This document shows, in pieces, positions 34,786-44,747 of a stretch of DNA of 64,000 bases. Each line of letters opens with the position of its first letter. The stretch's first letter is position 1. The translations under genes were made by a program, and so were the position numbers. The notes beneath the pieces are model-generated. The model searched no databases. It saw only the letters and a program-made list of their open reading frames with translations, and was not told the origin of the DNA. Source of the DNA: Mesorhizobium loti (lineage in GTDB: Bacteria > Pseudomonadota > Alphaproteobacteria > Rhizobiales > Rhizobiaceae); contig NZ_PJRO01000003.1 of assembly GCF_002858745.1 (NCBI RefSeq), forward strand, positions 310,001-374,000, read 5' to 3'.

Positions 34786-36387
34786 ATGGCGCCCCGCGTA
34801 CTCGTTTCCGACAAACTCTCCACCACCGCCGTCCAGATCTTCAAGGATCGTGGTGTCGAGGTCGATTATCTGCCCGATCTCGGCAAGGACAAAGAAAAGC
34901 TGCTCGAAGTCATTGGCCGGTATGATGGTCTCGCCATCCGCTCGGCCACCAAGGTCACCGAGAAGCTGATTGCGGCTGCGGCCAATCTCAAGGTCGTCGG
35001 CCGCGCGGGCATCGGCGTCGACAACGTCGACATCCCCGCCGCGTCGCGGCGCGGCATCATCGTCATGAACACCCCTTTCGGCAATTCGATCACCACGGCG
35101 GAACATGCCATCGCGCTGATGTTCGCGGTCGCCCGCCAGATCCCGGAAGCCAACACCTCGACGCATGCCGGCAAGTGGGAAAAGAACCGCTTCATGGGCG
35201 TGGAGATCACCAGCAAGACCCTTGGCCTGATCGGCTGTGGCAACATCGGCTCGATCGTCGCCACCCGCGCCGTCGGCCTGAAGATGCACGTCGTTGCCTT
35301 CGACCCGTTCCTGTCCGAACAACGTGCCGAGGAACTGGGCGTCCAGAAAGTGGAGCTTGATGAACTGTTTGCGCGCGCAGACTTCATCACCCTGCACACG
35401 CCGCTGACCGACAAGACGCGCAACATCATCAGTGCCGAGGCCATTGCCAAGATGAAGGACGGCGTGCGCATCATCAATTGCGCGCGCGGCGGCCTGGTGG
35501 TCGAGCAGGACCTGATCGCGGGTCTGAAGAGCGGCAAGGTAGCCGGCGCCGGCATCGATGTGTTCGAAGTCGAGCCGGCGGAGCAGAACGAACTCTTCAA
35601 CATGGAGAATGTCGTCTGCACGCCGCATCTCGGCGCCTCGACTTCGGAAGCGCAGGAGAACGTCGCACTCCAGGTGGCCGAGCAGATGGCCGACTATCTG
35701 GTCAAGGGCGCCGTCACCAACGCCATCAACATGCCTTCGATCACGGCGGAGGAAGCCCCGCGGCTGAAGCCTTTCGTCAAGCTCGCGGAGGTGCTCGGCG
35801 CCTTCGTCGGCCAGGTCACCGAAGACCCGATCAAGGAAGTCGAGATCCTGTTTGACGGCTCGACCGCGCTGATGAACACCAAGGCGCTGATCAGTGCAGC
35901 CCTGGCCGGCCTGATCCGGCCTCAGGTGGCCGACGTCAACATGGTGTCGGCACCCATCATGGTGAAAGAGCGCGGCATCATCGTCGCCGAGGTCAAGCGC
36001 GACAAGTCAGGCGTGTTCGACGGCTATATCAAGCTGACTGTCAAGACCGAGCATATGACACGTTCGATCGCCGGCACCTGCTTCTCCGACGGCAAGCCAC
36101 GCTTCATTCAGATCAAGGGCATCAACCTCGACGCTGAAGTGGGCCAGCACATGCTCTATACAACCAACGCCGACGCGCCCGGCATCATTGGTTTGCTTGG
36201 CACGGTCTGCGGCGAAAACGGCGTCAACATTGCGAACTTCCAACTCGGCCGCAACCGGCCAGGTGGCGATGCGATCGCACTGCTTTACCTCGATGCGCCT
36301 TTCCCCGAGGAGGTCTTGGCCAAGCTGCGCGAGCACGAGACAATCGATTCGGCCAAGCGCCTGCAATTCGATGTCGGTCCGGCCTGA
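34786..36387 (+). CDS. serA: D-3-phosphoglycerate dehydrogenase SerA
   Basis: A 533-aa protein. The substrate-binding N-terminus is MAPRVLVSDKLSTTAV, the Rossmann loop is LGLIGCGNIGSIVATRA, catalytic residues lie in NCARGGLVVEQDLI (Arg) and HLGASTSEAQENVA (His), and EVEPAEQ holds the Glu. An intervening ASB domain leads to a C-terminal ACT domain (TNADAPGIIGLLGTVCGENG). It is the first enzyme of serine synthesis, with serC. AAGGAGG precedes the ATG at 34786; the frame upstream is a shadow of the serC end. Confidence 0.96.
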   Translation: MAPRVLVSDKLSTTAVQIFKDRGVEVDYLPDLGKDKEKLLEVIGRYDGLAIRSATKVTEKLIAAAANLKVVGRAGIGVDNVDIPAASRRGIIVMNTPFGNSITTAEHAIALMFAVARQIPEANTSTHAGKWEKNRFMGVEITSKTLGLIGCGNIGSIVATRAVGLKMHVVAFDPFLSEQRAEELGVQKVELDELFARADFITLHTPLTDKTRNIISAEAIAKMKDGVRIINCARGGLVVEQDLIAGLKSGKVAGAGIDVFEVEPAEQNELFNMENVVCTPHLGASTSEAQENVALQVAEQMADYLVKGAVTNAINMPSITAEEAPRLKPFVKLAEVLGAFVGQVTEDPIKEVEILFDGSTALMNTKALISAALAGLIRPQVADVNMVSAPIMVKERGIIVAEVKRDKSGVFDGYIKLTVKTEHMTRSIAGTCFSDGKPRFIQIKGINLDAEVGQHMLYTTNADAPGIIGLLGTVCGENGVNIANFQLGRNRPGGDAIALLYLDAPFPEEVLAKLREHETIDSAKRLQFDVGPA

Positions 36388-36410
36388 TCGCACTCCCATA
36401 CAGCTTTCGA

Positions 36411-36441
36411 AAGGCGTGGGATAAACTCCGCGCCTTTTTTT
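36411..36441 (+). terminator. Terminator after serA
   Basis: AAAGGCG...CGCGCCTTTTTTTT: inverted AAAGGCG/CGCCTTT arms with a loop of about 14 nt, and a T-run, 24 bp after the serA stop. Confidence 0.8.
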
Positions 36442-36464
36442 GTGCCCTGCCAGACGCTGAATGC

Positions 36465-37082
36465 TCAGTCGTCGGGGCCGCTCCAGCCTGGCAGGTGGCT
36501 TGCGGATTTATCTTGCGCCAACGCAGTGGCCTTCTTGGCCGTCCTGTCGAAGCTGTCGGCGAGTTGGTCGACATCAATACGCCGGCGGAAAAAATCTGCC
36601 CAAAGGAATTCCGCGAAAGGCGTGGTGTCCTTGGCATAACCGCCAGCTCGACGCACCGCACCGGCCAGGCTGCGGTAAGGATCGTCAACCAGCTTGTCGA
36701 TGGATTTCGGTAAGTCTTCGTAAGCGCGCCGGCGCCCCGATGCATCGAAAGGATGCATCCAGGCACGGTTGTCCAGGAAAATCAGAAACTCTTCCTTGGT
36801 AAGTCGCGTCAGGTCGGCAAGCACGCTGATCAGGACTTTTCCAATACCTTCCTCGTGCAAGGCGCGGGCAAGATGGTGATGGTCGACGACGAAAGGGCGC
36901 CCCTTTGGCCCGATCACCGCCGGGATGAAGTGCAAGCCGAGGAAATCGTCTTTCCTGCTCGCCGGTAACGCACGCAGCTGCTTGCGTTTGAGAGCGACCT
37001 CGCGCAGGCCGACCGTCATTTGCGTTGGACGCAATTCATCGACGGAAACCGGATGCAGGACGGGCACGATGTTGCGCGGCAT
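36465..37082 (-). CDS. ParB-like nuclease domain protein (ParBc_2 type)
   Basis: A 205-aa protein. It contains LHPVSVDELRPTQMTVGLREV, then HFIPAVIGPKGRPFVVDHHHLARALHEEG, a ParB/Srx-like nuclease motif with the DHHH triplet of the putative-ParB family, and FLIFLDNRAWMHPFDASGRR. The rest is helical. Homologues are stand-alone proteins of unknown role and are not chromosome-partition ParB. It lies next to and just downstream of the SulP transporter gene on the minus strand with a 3-bp gap. Confidence 0.78.
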   Translation of the reverse strand: MPRNIVPVLHPVSVDELRPTQMTVGLREVALKRKQLRALPASRKDDFLGLHFIPAVIGPKGRPFVVDHHHLARALHEEGIGKVLISVLADLTRLTKEEFLIFLDNRAWMHPFDASGRRRAYEDLPKSIDKLVDDPYRSLAGAVRRAGGYAKDTTPFAEFLWADFFRRRIDVDQLADSFDRTAKKATALAQDKSASHLPGWSGPDD

Positions 37083-37085
37083 GGT

Positions 37086-38837
37086 TCATCCTTTCGAGGC
37101 TGGCGGCGACGGCACAGGCTCGCGCCCGCCTGTCTCGCTGGCGGCAATGTCTGTTATGGCGTTGTCGACACTGCGGAAAATAGCATTCGACCCCAGCATC
37201 GCCACGATACCGAAACGCTCCAGTGCCCTTTGCGCCCGCACCGTTTCCAGCCGGGCGATCCGGAAGGAGATGCCGGTTCTTCGGCAATGCTCGATCACCG
37301 AGCAAAGAGCCTGCGCCGCCGTAAAATCGATATCGATGACGCTGCTTGCTTCGAAGACGACATGTTTCAGGGTACCGGCGCGGGCATCGATCATGGTTCG
37401 GAAACCCTCACCGAACCCTTCCGCATTGACGAAGGAAAGCGGAGCCTGAAACGCAACCACCAGCACTCCCGGCACACGTTCGCCTTTCGGCTCGGCGCCC
37501 GGCGGCCACCAGATCGATGTGCCGGGTACCTTCTCGAACTCGATCGCCGCCGCCTGGGTCATGCCCCAAAGGCCATGCAGCAGGGAAAGCCCGATGCCGA
37601 TCGCCACCCCAACCTCAATCGGAAGGGCGATGATGGCTATTGCAGTGATCATGATCAGCACGAATTCCAGCGGCGCCTGGCGAAACGTGCCGAAGAACGT
37701 CTGCCAGCGCAGGATGCGCATCGCCACGAAGAACAGGATGCCGGCCAGCGCCGCTTGCGGCACGTTGGCAAGCAGGCTTTTTCCGAACAGCACGAGCAAC
37801 AGCACGACCGCCGCGGCGAGCAAACAGGAGAGTTGCGAGCGTCCGCCAGTCTCGCTGACGATGGCAGTGCGCGGCGGGCTGGAATTGACCGGAAAGGCGC
37901 CCGCCAATCCGGACAGCAGGCTTGCCGCACCGACGCCGACGAAATCACGATTCACATCTGCAGGCATGCCGGACTCACCGGCAAAGGATCGTGTTGTGGC
38001 GGCCGTCTGCACCATGACGATGATCGCCACCAGCAGGGCCAGAGGCACCAGCGTGCGCATGTCGTCGAAAGTCACTTGTGGCAGGCCGAGGCCCGGCAGA
38101 CCCGCAGGCAAGGTACCCAGAACCGCGACACCACGACTGGTCAGGTCGAGTGTGGTTACAGCCAGCGTGGTCAACGCCAGCGCAATCAGTGCGCCCGGAA
38201 TGCGCGCGCTTATCCGCTCGCACATGATGACGATCGCGAACACCGCGACGCCAAGCGCCAGGCTCCAGAAATTGACCTGGCCGAGATCGCTCCGGACTGC
38301 GGCCAGACGCTGAAAGACATTGCCGCTGCCTGACGGCAGGCCGAGCAGCTCCGGCAATTGTGACACCAGTATGTGGACAGCAATGCCTGCGAGGAAACCG
38401 GCCATCACCGGTACCGACAGGAGATCCGCGATCCACCCCAGTCTAATCAGCCCACCGACCAGCACGATCGCACCGACCATCAGCGCAAGCAGTGCGGCCA
38501 TGGCCACATAATGAGGCGAACCGGAGGTCGCGATCAGGGCAAGTCCACCGGCAAGGATTGGCGTGATGGTGGAATCGGCACCTACCGACAAATGCCGGCT
38601 TGCGCCGAACAGTGCAAAGGCAAGCACGGCCGCGATGAAGGCGACGAACCCGATCTCGGGAGAGAAATCACCCAGGCGCGCCGTGGCGATCTGCTCGGGA
38701 ATGGCTATCGCCGCGAGCGTCAGGCCGGCGAACAGGTCGCCGCCGAGATCACGACCACTCCAGCCTTGCAGGCCGCGAAGAAACAGAGCCGGTTTCGCCA
38801 TCGGCGTCCCGACCCCATCTCCGCTTCCCTCCAGCAT
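37086..38837 (-). CDS. SulP family anion transporter with STAS domain
   Basis: A 583-aa protein. Up to twelve transmembrane segments start at GDLFAGLTLAAIAIPEQIATARLG, with GGRSQLSCLLAAAVVLLLVLF in the second half. The C-terminal STAS domain contains VLVVAFQAPLSFVNAEGF and EASSVIDIDFTAAQAL. SulP proteins carry sulfate, bicarbonate or carboxylates; the substrate is not determined. AAGGGAAG precedes the ATG at 38837. The longer upstream frame runs through a decayed transporter and is not used. Confidence 0.9.
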   Translation of the reverse strand: MLEGSGDGVGTPMAKPALFLRGLQGWSGRDLGGDLFAGLTLAAIAIPEQIATARLGDFSPEIGFVAFIAAVLAFALFGASRHLSVGADSTITPILAGGLALIATSGSPHYVAMAALLALMVGAIVLVGGLIRLGWIADLLSVPVMAGFLAGIAVHILVSQLPELLGLPSGSGNVFQRLAAVRSDLGQVNFWSLALGVAVFAIVIMCERISARIPGALIALALTTLAVTTLDLTSRGVAVLGTLPAGLPGLGLPQVTFDDMRTLVPLALLVAIIVMVQTAATTRSFAGESGMPADVNRDFVGVGAASLLSGLAGAFPVNSSPPRTAIVSETGGRSQLSCLLAAAVVLLLVLFGKSLLANVPQAALAGILFFVAMRILRWQTFFGTFRQAPLEFVLIMITAIAIIALPIEVGVAIGIGLSLLHGLWGMTQAAAIEFEKVPGTSIWWPPGAEPKGERVPGVLVVAFQAPLSFVNAEGFGEGFRTMIDARAGTLKHVVFEASSVIDIDFTAAQALCSVIEHCRRTGISFRIARLETVRAQRALERFGIVAMLGSNAIFRSVDNAITDIAASETGGREPVPSPPASKG

Positions 38838-38924
38838 GTTCAGCTTCCCTTGTCGGGAGATGTCCCAGCGCATCAACCTAGGCCATATCCGGCAAAGGAC
38901 AAGCAGCCCGATGGAGCCAGCAGG

Positions 38925-39240
38925 CCTTGTTCGCGCCGTGCAGATAACCGTTCGACGACTGCCATGCTCGGCCAGCCAGATACCGCCAAGACCAATGCCA
39001 ATGCGATGGCATGGTGGAGGTGGAAATCCTCGCCCAGGATCAGAATGGAGAGCAGGGTGCCGAAAAATCAACACGTGAACAGCCGGGCGCGGTTGGCACC
39101 GATCAGCTCGATGCCGCGAATACCTGCGAGATCATCGAGGCGGAAGAGGCAGCATCAGACTCTGCCACTGCAGCACAGGCCTCGGCCGTAGGCCAACCGA
39201 ATAGTCGCTGTAGAACACGACAGCGACCAGCATGAGGCCA
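38925..39240 (-). pseudogene. Decayed EamA/RhaT (DMT) transporter fragment
   Basis: On the minus strand, fragments in shifting frames give MLVAVVFYSDYS, then GIELIGANRARLF, then FGTLLSILILGEDF and GIWLAEHGSRRTV, the typical C-terminal half of an EamA-family permease. A stop codon interrupts between ANRARLF and FGTLL, and a one-base loss shifts the frame before GIWLAEHG. The N-terminal half is absent. It lies upstream of the SulP gene in the same orientation. Confidence 0.7.
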
Positions 39241-39321
39241 AAATCTTGTGTCTAGGAGTGGCTTTCACGGCAAAGAAAGGGTCGCGCAATGGAGGGCTTG
39301 AGGCTATATGGGCCTGTCGTG

Positions 39322-39343
39322 GCGGGCTTTGAGGCCCGCTTTT
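39322..39343 (+). terminator. Hairpin with T-run just upstream of purA
   Basis: GCGGGC-TTTGAG-GCCCGC followed by TTTT, ending 23 bp before the purA start. It could terminate upstream transcription or act as a leader attenuator of purA. Confidence 0.5.
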
Positions 39344-39366
39344 GGTGTTGAGCAAGGGATAATGAC

Positions 39367-40656
39367 ATGGCCAATGTGGTGGTCGTCGGCTCGCAATGGG
39401 GCGACGAAGGCAAAGGCAAGATCGTGGACTGGCTGGCCGACCGCGCCGATGTGGTCGTGCGTTTCCATGGTGGCCATAACGCCGGCCATACGCTGGTCAT
39501 CGATGGTGTCAGCTATAAACTTGCCCTGCTGCCCTCGGGCCTTGTCCAGGGCAAACTATCGGTTATCGGCAACGGCGTCGTCGTCGACCCGCACCACTTC
39601 ATCACGGAACTGCAAAAACTGCGCGACCAGGGCGTGACGATCACGCCGGAAATCCTGCGCATCGCCGACAACGCCCCGCTGATCCTGTCGCTGCACCGCG
39701 AACTCGACGCCATCCGCGAAGACGCGAATTCGGGCCTGAAGATCGGCACCACCCGCCGCGGCATCGGGCCGGCCTATGAGGACAAGGTGGGGCGCCGCTC
39801 GATCCGGCTCATCGACCTTGCCGAACCGGAAACGCTGATGCTCAAGATCGAGCGGCTGCTGACCCATCACAACGCGCTCAGGCGCGGCATGGGACTGGAC
39901 GAGATCGAGCCCCAGACGATCCATGACGAACTCACCTCGGTCGCCGACCAGATCCTGCCTTTCATGGATCAGGTCTGGCGTGTACTGGATGAGAAGCGCC
40001 GGACTGGTGCCCGTATCCTGTTCGAAGGCGCGCAGGGCGCGCTGCTGGACAACGACCACGGTACCTATCCCTTCGTCACCTCCTCCAACACTGTGGCGGG
40101 CCAGGCTGCGGCCGGCTCGGGCCTCGGCCCGACGGCGATCGGCTATGTGCTCGGCATCACCAAGGCCTACACCACGCGTGTCGGTGAAGGCCCATTCCCC
40201 TGCGAGCTGGACGACGAGGTCGGTCGTCACCTGGCCACGGTCGGCCGCGAGGTCGGCGTCAACACTGGTCGCCCACGTCGCTGCGGTTGGTTCGATGCCG
40301 TTCTGGTTCGTCAGACGGTCAAGACATCGGGCATCACCGGCATCGCGCTCACCAAGCTCGATGTTCTGGATGGGCTGAAGGAGATCAAGATCTGCGTCGG
40401 CTATGAACTCGACGGCCAGCGGATTGACTATTTGCCTGCCTCAATGCGGGCACAAGCAGCGGTTAAGCCGATCTATGAAACACTTGAGGGATGGTCGCAA
40501 ACGACTGCCGGGGCGAGAAGTTGGGCCGAATTGCCGGCGCAGGCTGTGAAATACGTGCGTTATATTGAGGAATTGATCGGTGCGCCGGTAGCGCTCCTCT
40601 CCACCAGTCCGGAGCGGGACGACACCATACTTGTGACCGATCCATTTGAAGATTAA
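39367..40656 (+). CDS. purA: Adenylosuccinate synthetase
   Basis: A 429-aa GTP-dependent ligase. The P-loop region is [20 protein letters not shown] and the base-binding [26 protein letters not shown] and [22 protein letters not shown] follow. It joins IMP to aspartate in AMP synthesis. AAGGGATAATGAC precedes the ATG. An inverted repeat CGGGCCC/GGGCCCG lies in the 74-bp gap to the next gene. Confidence 0.98.
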   Translation: MANVVVVGSQWGDEGKGKIVDWLADRADVVVRFHGGHNAGHTLVIDGVSYKLALLPSGLVQGKLSVIGNGVVVDPHHFITELQKLRDQGVTITPEILRIADNAPLILSLHRELDAIREDANSGLKIGTTRRGIGPAYEDKVGRRSIRLIDLAEPETLMLKIERLLTHHNALRRGMGLDEIEPQTIHDELTSVADQILPFMDQVWRVLDEKRRTGARILFEGAQGALLDNDHGTYPFVTSSNTVAGQAAAGSGLGPTAIGYVLGITKAYTTRVGEGPFPCELDDEVGRHLATVGREVGVNTGRPRRCGWFDAVLVRQTVKTSGITGIALTKLDVLDGLKEIKICVGYELDGQRIDYLPASMRAQAAVKPIYETLEGWSQTTAGARSWAELPAQAVKYVRYIEELIGAPVALLSTSPERDDTILVTDPFED

Positions 40657-40729
40657 TTGTCAAAGACCTGACGGGCCCACTGATTTGCGAGGGCCCGCCC
40701 TGGAAACGAACGACAGGTTCGATTGAAGC

Positions 40730-42466
40730 ATGGCAGATTTCGTTGCGGTTCTGAAAAAGACGCTCGACGGGCTCGGCGAGACGACGCCGGACGTGCGTGC
40801 CAAGGTCTATGACAAGGCGCGCACCACCATCGAGAGCAAGCTGGCAGCAATCAATCCGCCGCCGCCCGCTGCGGTTGCTGATCGGCAGCGCAAGGCACTC
40901 GAGGATGCGATTGCCACGGTAGAGAAAGATTATACAAAGACCGCACAACCGCTCGATCCGCTTGCGGAACTTGAGAACATCTTCTCCTCGATCGACCGCA
41001 ATCGGACCCAGCAGAGCCACGCACGACCTGCGACGAAAACCGAGACCACGGCGCCCACACCGCAACCGTCAGCGCCTGCTCGCGCGGAAGAACGTCCCGT
41101 ACAGCCGTCCTGGCAGCGACAGCAGCCTGAGGCACGTCAGCCCGATCCGAAACCCGAACCGGTTCAGGTTCCCAGATCGGAGCCAGATCTGCCTGGCTCG
41201 AAGTCGGCTGTGGAGCCTGTCTGGCCAAAGCCGAAGGTTGAAACCAAGCCGATTTTCGACCTCGGTAACCCGGCATCCTCGCCACCCGAGCGCCCGCTGG
41301 CGCAGGCCTTCGAAGCCAACACGCGGCGTGAAGCCGAACGGGCGACCCAGGATTCCGTCTTCAGGGGTCAGTCTCTCGACGACGATGTCGCGGATGAAAC
41401 CTTCGACGACATCGAGGAGCCCGAACAGAAGCGTGGATTCAGCCGCATCATCGCTGCGGTCGTGGCGCTGGCGGTCCTGGGGGGCGGTGGTTATGGCATC
41501 TGGCTGAACAGGGACGCCTTCAAGGACATGTTCGGCCTGAACAAGACCGAGACGGCAGACAACAAGCCAGCGCAGCCAGCGACACCGGCGAAGCCTGCGG
41601 AACAGACTCCGGCCCAGCCGAACACGGCTGCAAACCCGCCCCCTGCTCCGGCAGCAGAAAATGGCGAGCCGCAGAAACTCACCCAGCGCCTGCTGCCTGA
41701 TGGCAAGGAGACGGACCCTGGCCGCGCCGGTGGTTCCGCAAGCGTTGGCGAAGGCACATCCATCGTCGCGCTGACCACGCCACCGCCCGCGACACCGCCA
41801 GCCCAGGCGCAACCCGCACAGGGACAGCCTTCGGCTTCCGGCACCGAAACGCCAGCAGTTCCTGGGACGACGACGCCCACACCGGAAGCAGGCAACCAAC
41901 CCATTGCCATTCCGGTTGGCCAGAAGGCGATCTACTACGAAGAACGCACCAGCTCGGCTGAAGGATCGGCCCAGCCTGGCAACATCGTCTGGTCCGTGGT
42001 CCAGGAATCGCCAGGCGGCGATGCGCCTCCCGAGCCGGCGATCCGTGCCGAAGTGACGGTGCCGGCCAAGGACGTGCAGTTGCGCATGACCATCCGCCGC
42101 AACGCCGACCAGACCCTTCCGGCCAGCCACATCATCGAGATGATTTTCCTCACCCCCCAAGGCTTCGAAGGCGGTGGCATCGACAACGTGCTGCGCATCG
42201 CCATGAAGACATCCGAGCAGGAAGCCGGCAGCCCGTTGATCGGCGTGCCCGCCAAGATCGCCGATGGCTATTTCCTTGTCGCGCTGAACGATACCAAGGC
42301 CGACCAGGATGCCAACCTGACCCTTTTGCGCAACCAGGAATGGATCGACATCCCCGTTGTCTACAAATCGGGACGTCGCGCGCTGATAACGATGGAAAAG
42401 GGCCTGCCCGGCGACAAGGTTTTCGATGACGCGATCAAGGCCTGGCAGGCGAAAACGTCCGGTTGA
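40730..42466 (+). CDS. Rhizobial conserved membrane protein of unknown function
   Basis: A 578-aa protein. It starts with a helical N-terminal region (LKKTLDGLGETTPDVRAKVYDKA), then a Pro/Gln-rich cytoplasmic stretch to about residue 235. A single membrane segment FSRIIAAVVALAVLGGGGYG follows, then a Pro/Ala/Gln linker, and a folded C-terminal domain beginning with IYYEERTSSAEGSAQPG. I recognise no domain. The N-in, C-out arrangement suggests an envelope anchor. The purA downstream position recurs in rhizobia by memory only. Confidence 0.8.
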   Translation: MADFVAVLKKTLDGLGETTPDVRAKVYDKARTTIESKLAAINPPPPAAVADRQRKALEDAIATVEKDYTKTAQPLDPLAELENIFSSIDRNRTQQSHARPATKTETTAPTPQPSAPARAEERPVQPSWQRQQPEARQPDPKPEPVQVPRSEPDLPGSKSAVEPVWPKPKVETKPIFDLGNPASSPPERPLAQAFEANTRREAERATQDSVFRGQSLDDDVADETFDDIEEPEQKRGFSRIIAAVVALAVLGGGGYGIWLNRDAFKDMFGLNKTETADNKPAQPATPAKPAEQTPAQPNTAANPPPAPAAENGEPQKLTQRLLPDGKETDPGRAGGSASVGEGTSIVALTTPPPATPPAQAQPAQGQPSASGTETPAVPGTTTPTPEAGNQPIAIPVGQKAIYYEERTSSAEGSAQPGNIVWSVVQESPGGDAPPEPAIRAEVTVPAKDVQLRMTIRRNADQTLPASHIIEMIFLTPQGFEGGGIDNVLRIAMKTSEQEAGSPLIGVPAKIADGYFLVALNDTKADQDANLTLLRNQEWIDIPVVYKSGRRALITMEKGLPGDKVFDDAIKAWQAKTSG

Positions 42467-42520
42467 TTGCCGTCGCGGCGGTTTGCCGCGGTTCGGCCAT
42501 ACGCTCAGGTCACTGCAATT

Positions 42521-43639
42521 TCAGTAGCTGCTAGGCAGTCCCAGGCGCGCCCAATCCGCCTGCGGGATGGGAACTCCGACACGGAAATTAAAGGACAGCA
42601 CCCGTGTCACACCGGTATCGACCTCGCATCTGAAGCCAAGCCTGTACCAGGCCGTGCTCGTGCGAAAGGCGGCATCTGGGACGTCCAGGACATTGCCCGC
42701 CTTGAGTGGAATAAGCGGGTACAGTTCGAGGGGGTAAGAGGCGGCCAGCAGTTGCTTCTCCAATACGCTTGCGCAGAGTTTGCCAGCCCGTTGATCACGA
42801 GGCACTCCAGCCATGGAGGTCGTCGCAAAGGGGTCGCCGGTCGCGCCTTGCGCATAGAGCCGCCGAACCCCTGGGAGACTGGGATCGCCCTGCGAAGAGG
42901 CGACAGCCACGTCAGTGGAGCCTGACTTTTTGGCGCCGGCGCGTGCCGGCTTGGCGACCCTTGCGGGCCTGGGCTGCGGCGTTGCAGCGGCCATAGGAAG
43001 CTTGATTTGGCCGGCATCGTCGGTCGCTGCTTCCTGCGTATCAGCACCGTCTGCCTCGACTTCCTGCTTGTCTGGCTTCGGTGCACCTGCATCCTTTAAT
43101 GCGTTTGCAGCCTCCGCAACCTTTTGTGGAGCTTCACGGTTCCCCGCCGGCTCTTCCTGTTTCGGGAGATTTGGCGTGGCTAAAGATTCACGCTCACTAT
43201 CTTTCACGGCACCGGACTGCTTCGAGTCGTCATTCTTCATCGGCGACGCAGAGCTTTCCTGCGCGCTGTTCCCATCAAGGGATTGCTTTGGACCAGTGTC
43301 CTTGACACCGAACTGGAAGACAGGCTCCAACACCGGGAACGATGAGGACTTTCGCGGTGCCGGCGGCTTTTCAACTTTCTGCTCGAGCGGTTTTTCAACC
43401 GTCGGTTCCGGCGGCTTTTCGAGCTTGGCTTCCTTTGGCGCCGGAACCGGTTTCGGCTTCACCTGTTTGGGCGGCGGCACCATCACGACATTGACCGCTC
43501 CATCGTCCAGCAACTGCTGAGGCAGTCTCGACGAGCCGTAGACCAGAAGCGCGATGATGAGCGCATGCAGGATCAGCGATGGGGCCAAGCCCCACAGCAG
43601 ACCGCCATCATGTTCTCGTGCCTCGCTGCTCATCTTCAT
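42521..43639 (-). CDS. DUF930 domain protein with TonB-like N-terminus
   Basis: About 372 aa. There is one N-terminal membrane helix (APSLILHALIIALLVYG), a Pro/Lys/Glu-rich middle as in TonB/TolA proteins, and a C-terminal domain of about 110 residues (LCASVLEKQLLAAS, IPLKAGNVLDVPDAAF, WYRLGFRCEVDTGVT) that I match to DUF930. It is probably an inner-membrane protein reaching the periplasm. The start is uncertain; the frame is open to 43669 and no clear ribosome site was found. It is convergent with the preceding gene. Confidence 0.75.
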   Translation of the reverse strand: MKMSSEAREHDGGLLWGLAPSLILHALIIALLVYGSSRLPQQLLDDGAVNVVMVPPPKQVKPKPVPAPKEAKLEKPPEPTVEKPLEQKVEKPPAPRKSSSFPVLEPVFQFGVKDTGPKQSLDGNSAQESSASPMKNDDSKQSGAVKDSERESLATPNLPKQEEPAGNREAPQKVAEAANALKDAGAPKPDKQEVEADGADTQEAATDDAGQIKLPMAAATPQPRPARVAKPARAGAKKSGSTDVAVASSQGDPSLPGVRRLYAQGATGDPFATTSMAGVPRDQRAGKLCASVLEKQLLAASYPLELYPLIPLKAGNVLDVPDAAFRTSTAWYRLGFRCEVDTGVTRVLSFNFRVGVPIPQADWARLGLPSSY

Positions 43640-43772
43640 CGATCTGGGACGAAATAGCGGCGACATCAAGTGTACGCGCCATCACATCTCGAACGGCGCA
43701 CACGACGATACCGTCAGAGGAATGTTTGTGGCTGCAGCCCGCAAACCACGAGCAGAGCGAGTGTGAAGCGGT

Positions 43773-44747
43773 TCAACGATCCGGCAGGAAGGCCGGTCCG
43801 ACGACGCGCACGGCGCGGTCTGATGCAGGTTCCTCCATCAATGCCAGCGGCGTGGGCGTATTGCCGTCTATCGGGCCGGCAGCCGACAAGCCCGTCAGAT
43901 CCTGTGCCGGTCTTCCGGTCGGCAACGGAATCACGGCGTTTTCCATATTCCCCGGTGTCACCGTGCGCGCGCGCATTTCGTTGACCCGGCTATAATAACG
44001 ACGCAGGTCGCAGCTCTTGAAAGCCTCGGCATCGCGATAGCGAAACGCTGTTGGCAGTTCCTTGTAGGGTTTGCGTTCGGCGACCGAGATCATCTCGTCC
44101 GTTTCCAGGCTGGGGTCGGTCAAGGCGAACACCTCCATGCCCGGATCGTCGCAGATGAAACGGCATTGGTCGGCGGTATCCTTCAGGTCCGTGCCCCTGG
44201 CGAATTGCGACTTCGGCGCCGGGAAGAAATAACCGTCCGAAGGCCGCACGCAATAAAGCATCGAGGCGCTGCCGATCGACATCGGCCCTGGAGTGGCGTC
44301 GCGCGCCGCCTGCCGCTCGCGCCGCTCCGGCGCGCAGCCAAGCGCAAGATAACGAGCCTGCAGGACGGATGGGTCGCGTCCGCCGCTGCTTGCCGCCATC
44401 TGCTTCAGCACATCCGCCCGCATGCGCGCCAGATCACCACAAGGGTCGAAGAAACCGCCGGAACTCCGGCCCGAACACTGCCGCCGCCGCTCCAGCGCCT
44501 GGATGGCCACCAGCTGTCGCCGCAACTGCGCCTGTTGCGGGCTGACGCCGCCACTGCCGCCGCTGCGGATCTGACGCGCCAGCGACGAACATTCGTCCGC
44601 GAATGCAGAGGAAGTCACGGCTGCCCCGAAAGCGAAGATGCCGATCAGCAATGCCGAAAGTGAATGCAACCGGGTACCGCCGCGACAGCTGAAGGAAATG
44701 GAGCCCCCACGCATGAAGCAGCTCAAACCAATCTCAAGAATACGCAT
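43773..44747 (-). CDS. DUF2865 secreted protein
   Basis: A 324-aa protein with a long N-terminal signal region (hydrophobic ALLIGIFAFGAAVTSSAFA, cleavage before DECSS). A Cys-containing domain follows with LRRQLVAIQALERRRQC and LYCVRPSDGYFFPAPKSQF, then DQCRFICDDPGMEVFAL. This matches the DUF2865 family of rhizobia. Function is unknown. Start 44747 or 44714. Confidence 0.78.
   Translation of the reverse strand: MRILEIGLSCFMRGGSISFSCRGGTRLHSLSALLIGIFAFGAAVTSSAFADECSSLARQIRSGGSGGVSPQQAQLRRQLVAIQALERRRQCSGRSSGGFFDPCGDLARMRADVLKQMAASSGGRDPSVLQARYLALGCAPERRERQAARDATPGPMSIGSASMLYCVRPSDGYFFPAPKSQFARGTDLKDTADQCRFICDDPGMEVFALTDPSLETDEMISVAERKPYKELPTAFRYRDAEAFKSCDLRRYYSRVNEMRARTVTPGNMENAVIPLPTGRPAQDLTGLSAAGPIDGNTPTPLALMEEPASDRAVRVVGPAFLPDR

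Noticed and set aside
36465..37082. Chromosome-partitioning ParB
   Set aside because: The protein is short, has the DHHH ParBc_2 type motif and lacks a parA neighbour and the ParB helix-turn-helix.
38373..39191. A 272-codon plus-strand frame upstream of purA
   Set aside because: It is antisense to the SulP gene and the EamA remains, low in hydrophobic structure and rich in Gln/Arg, as expected for a shadow.
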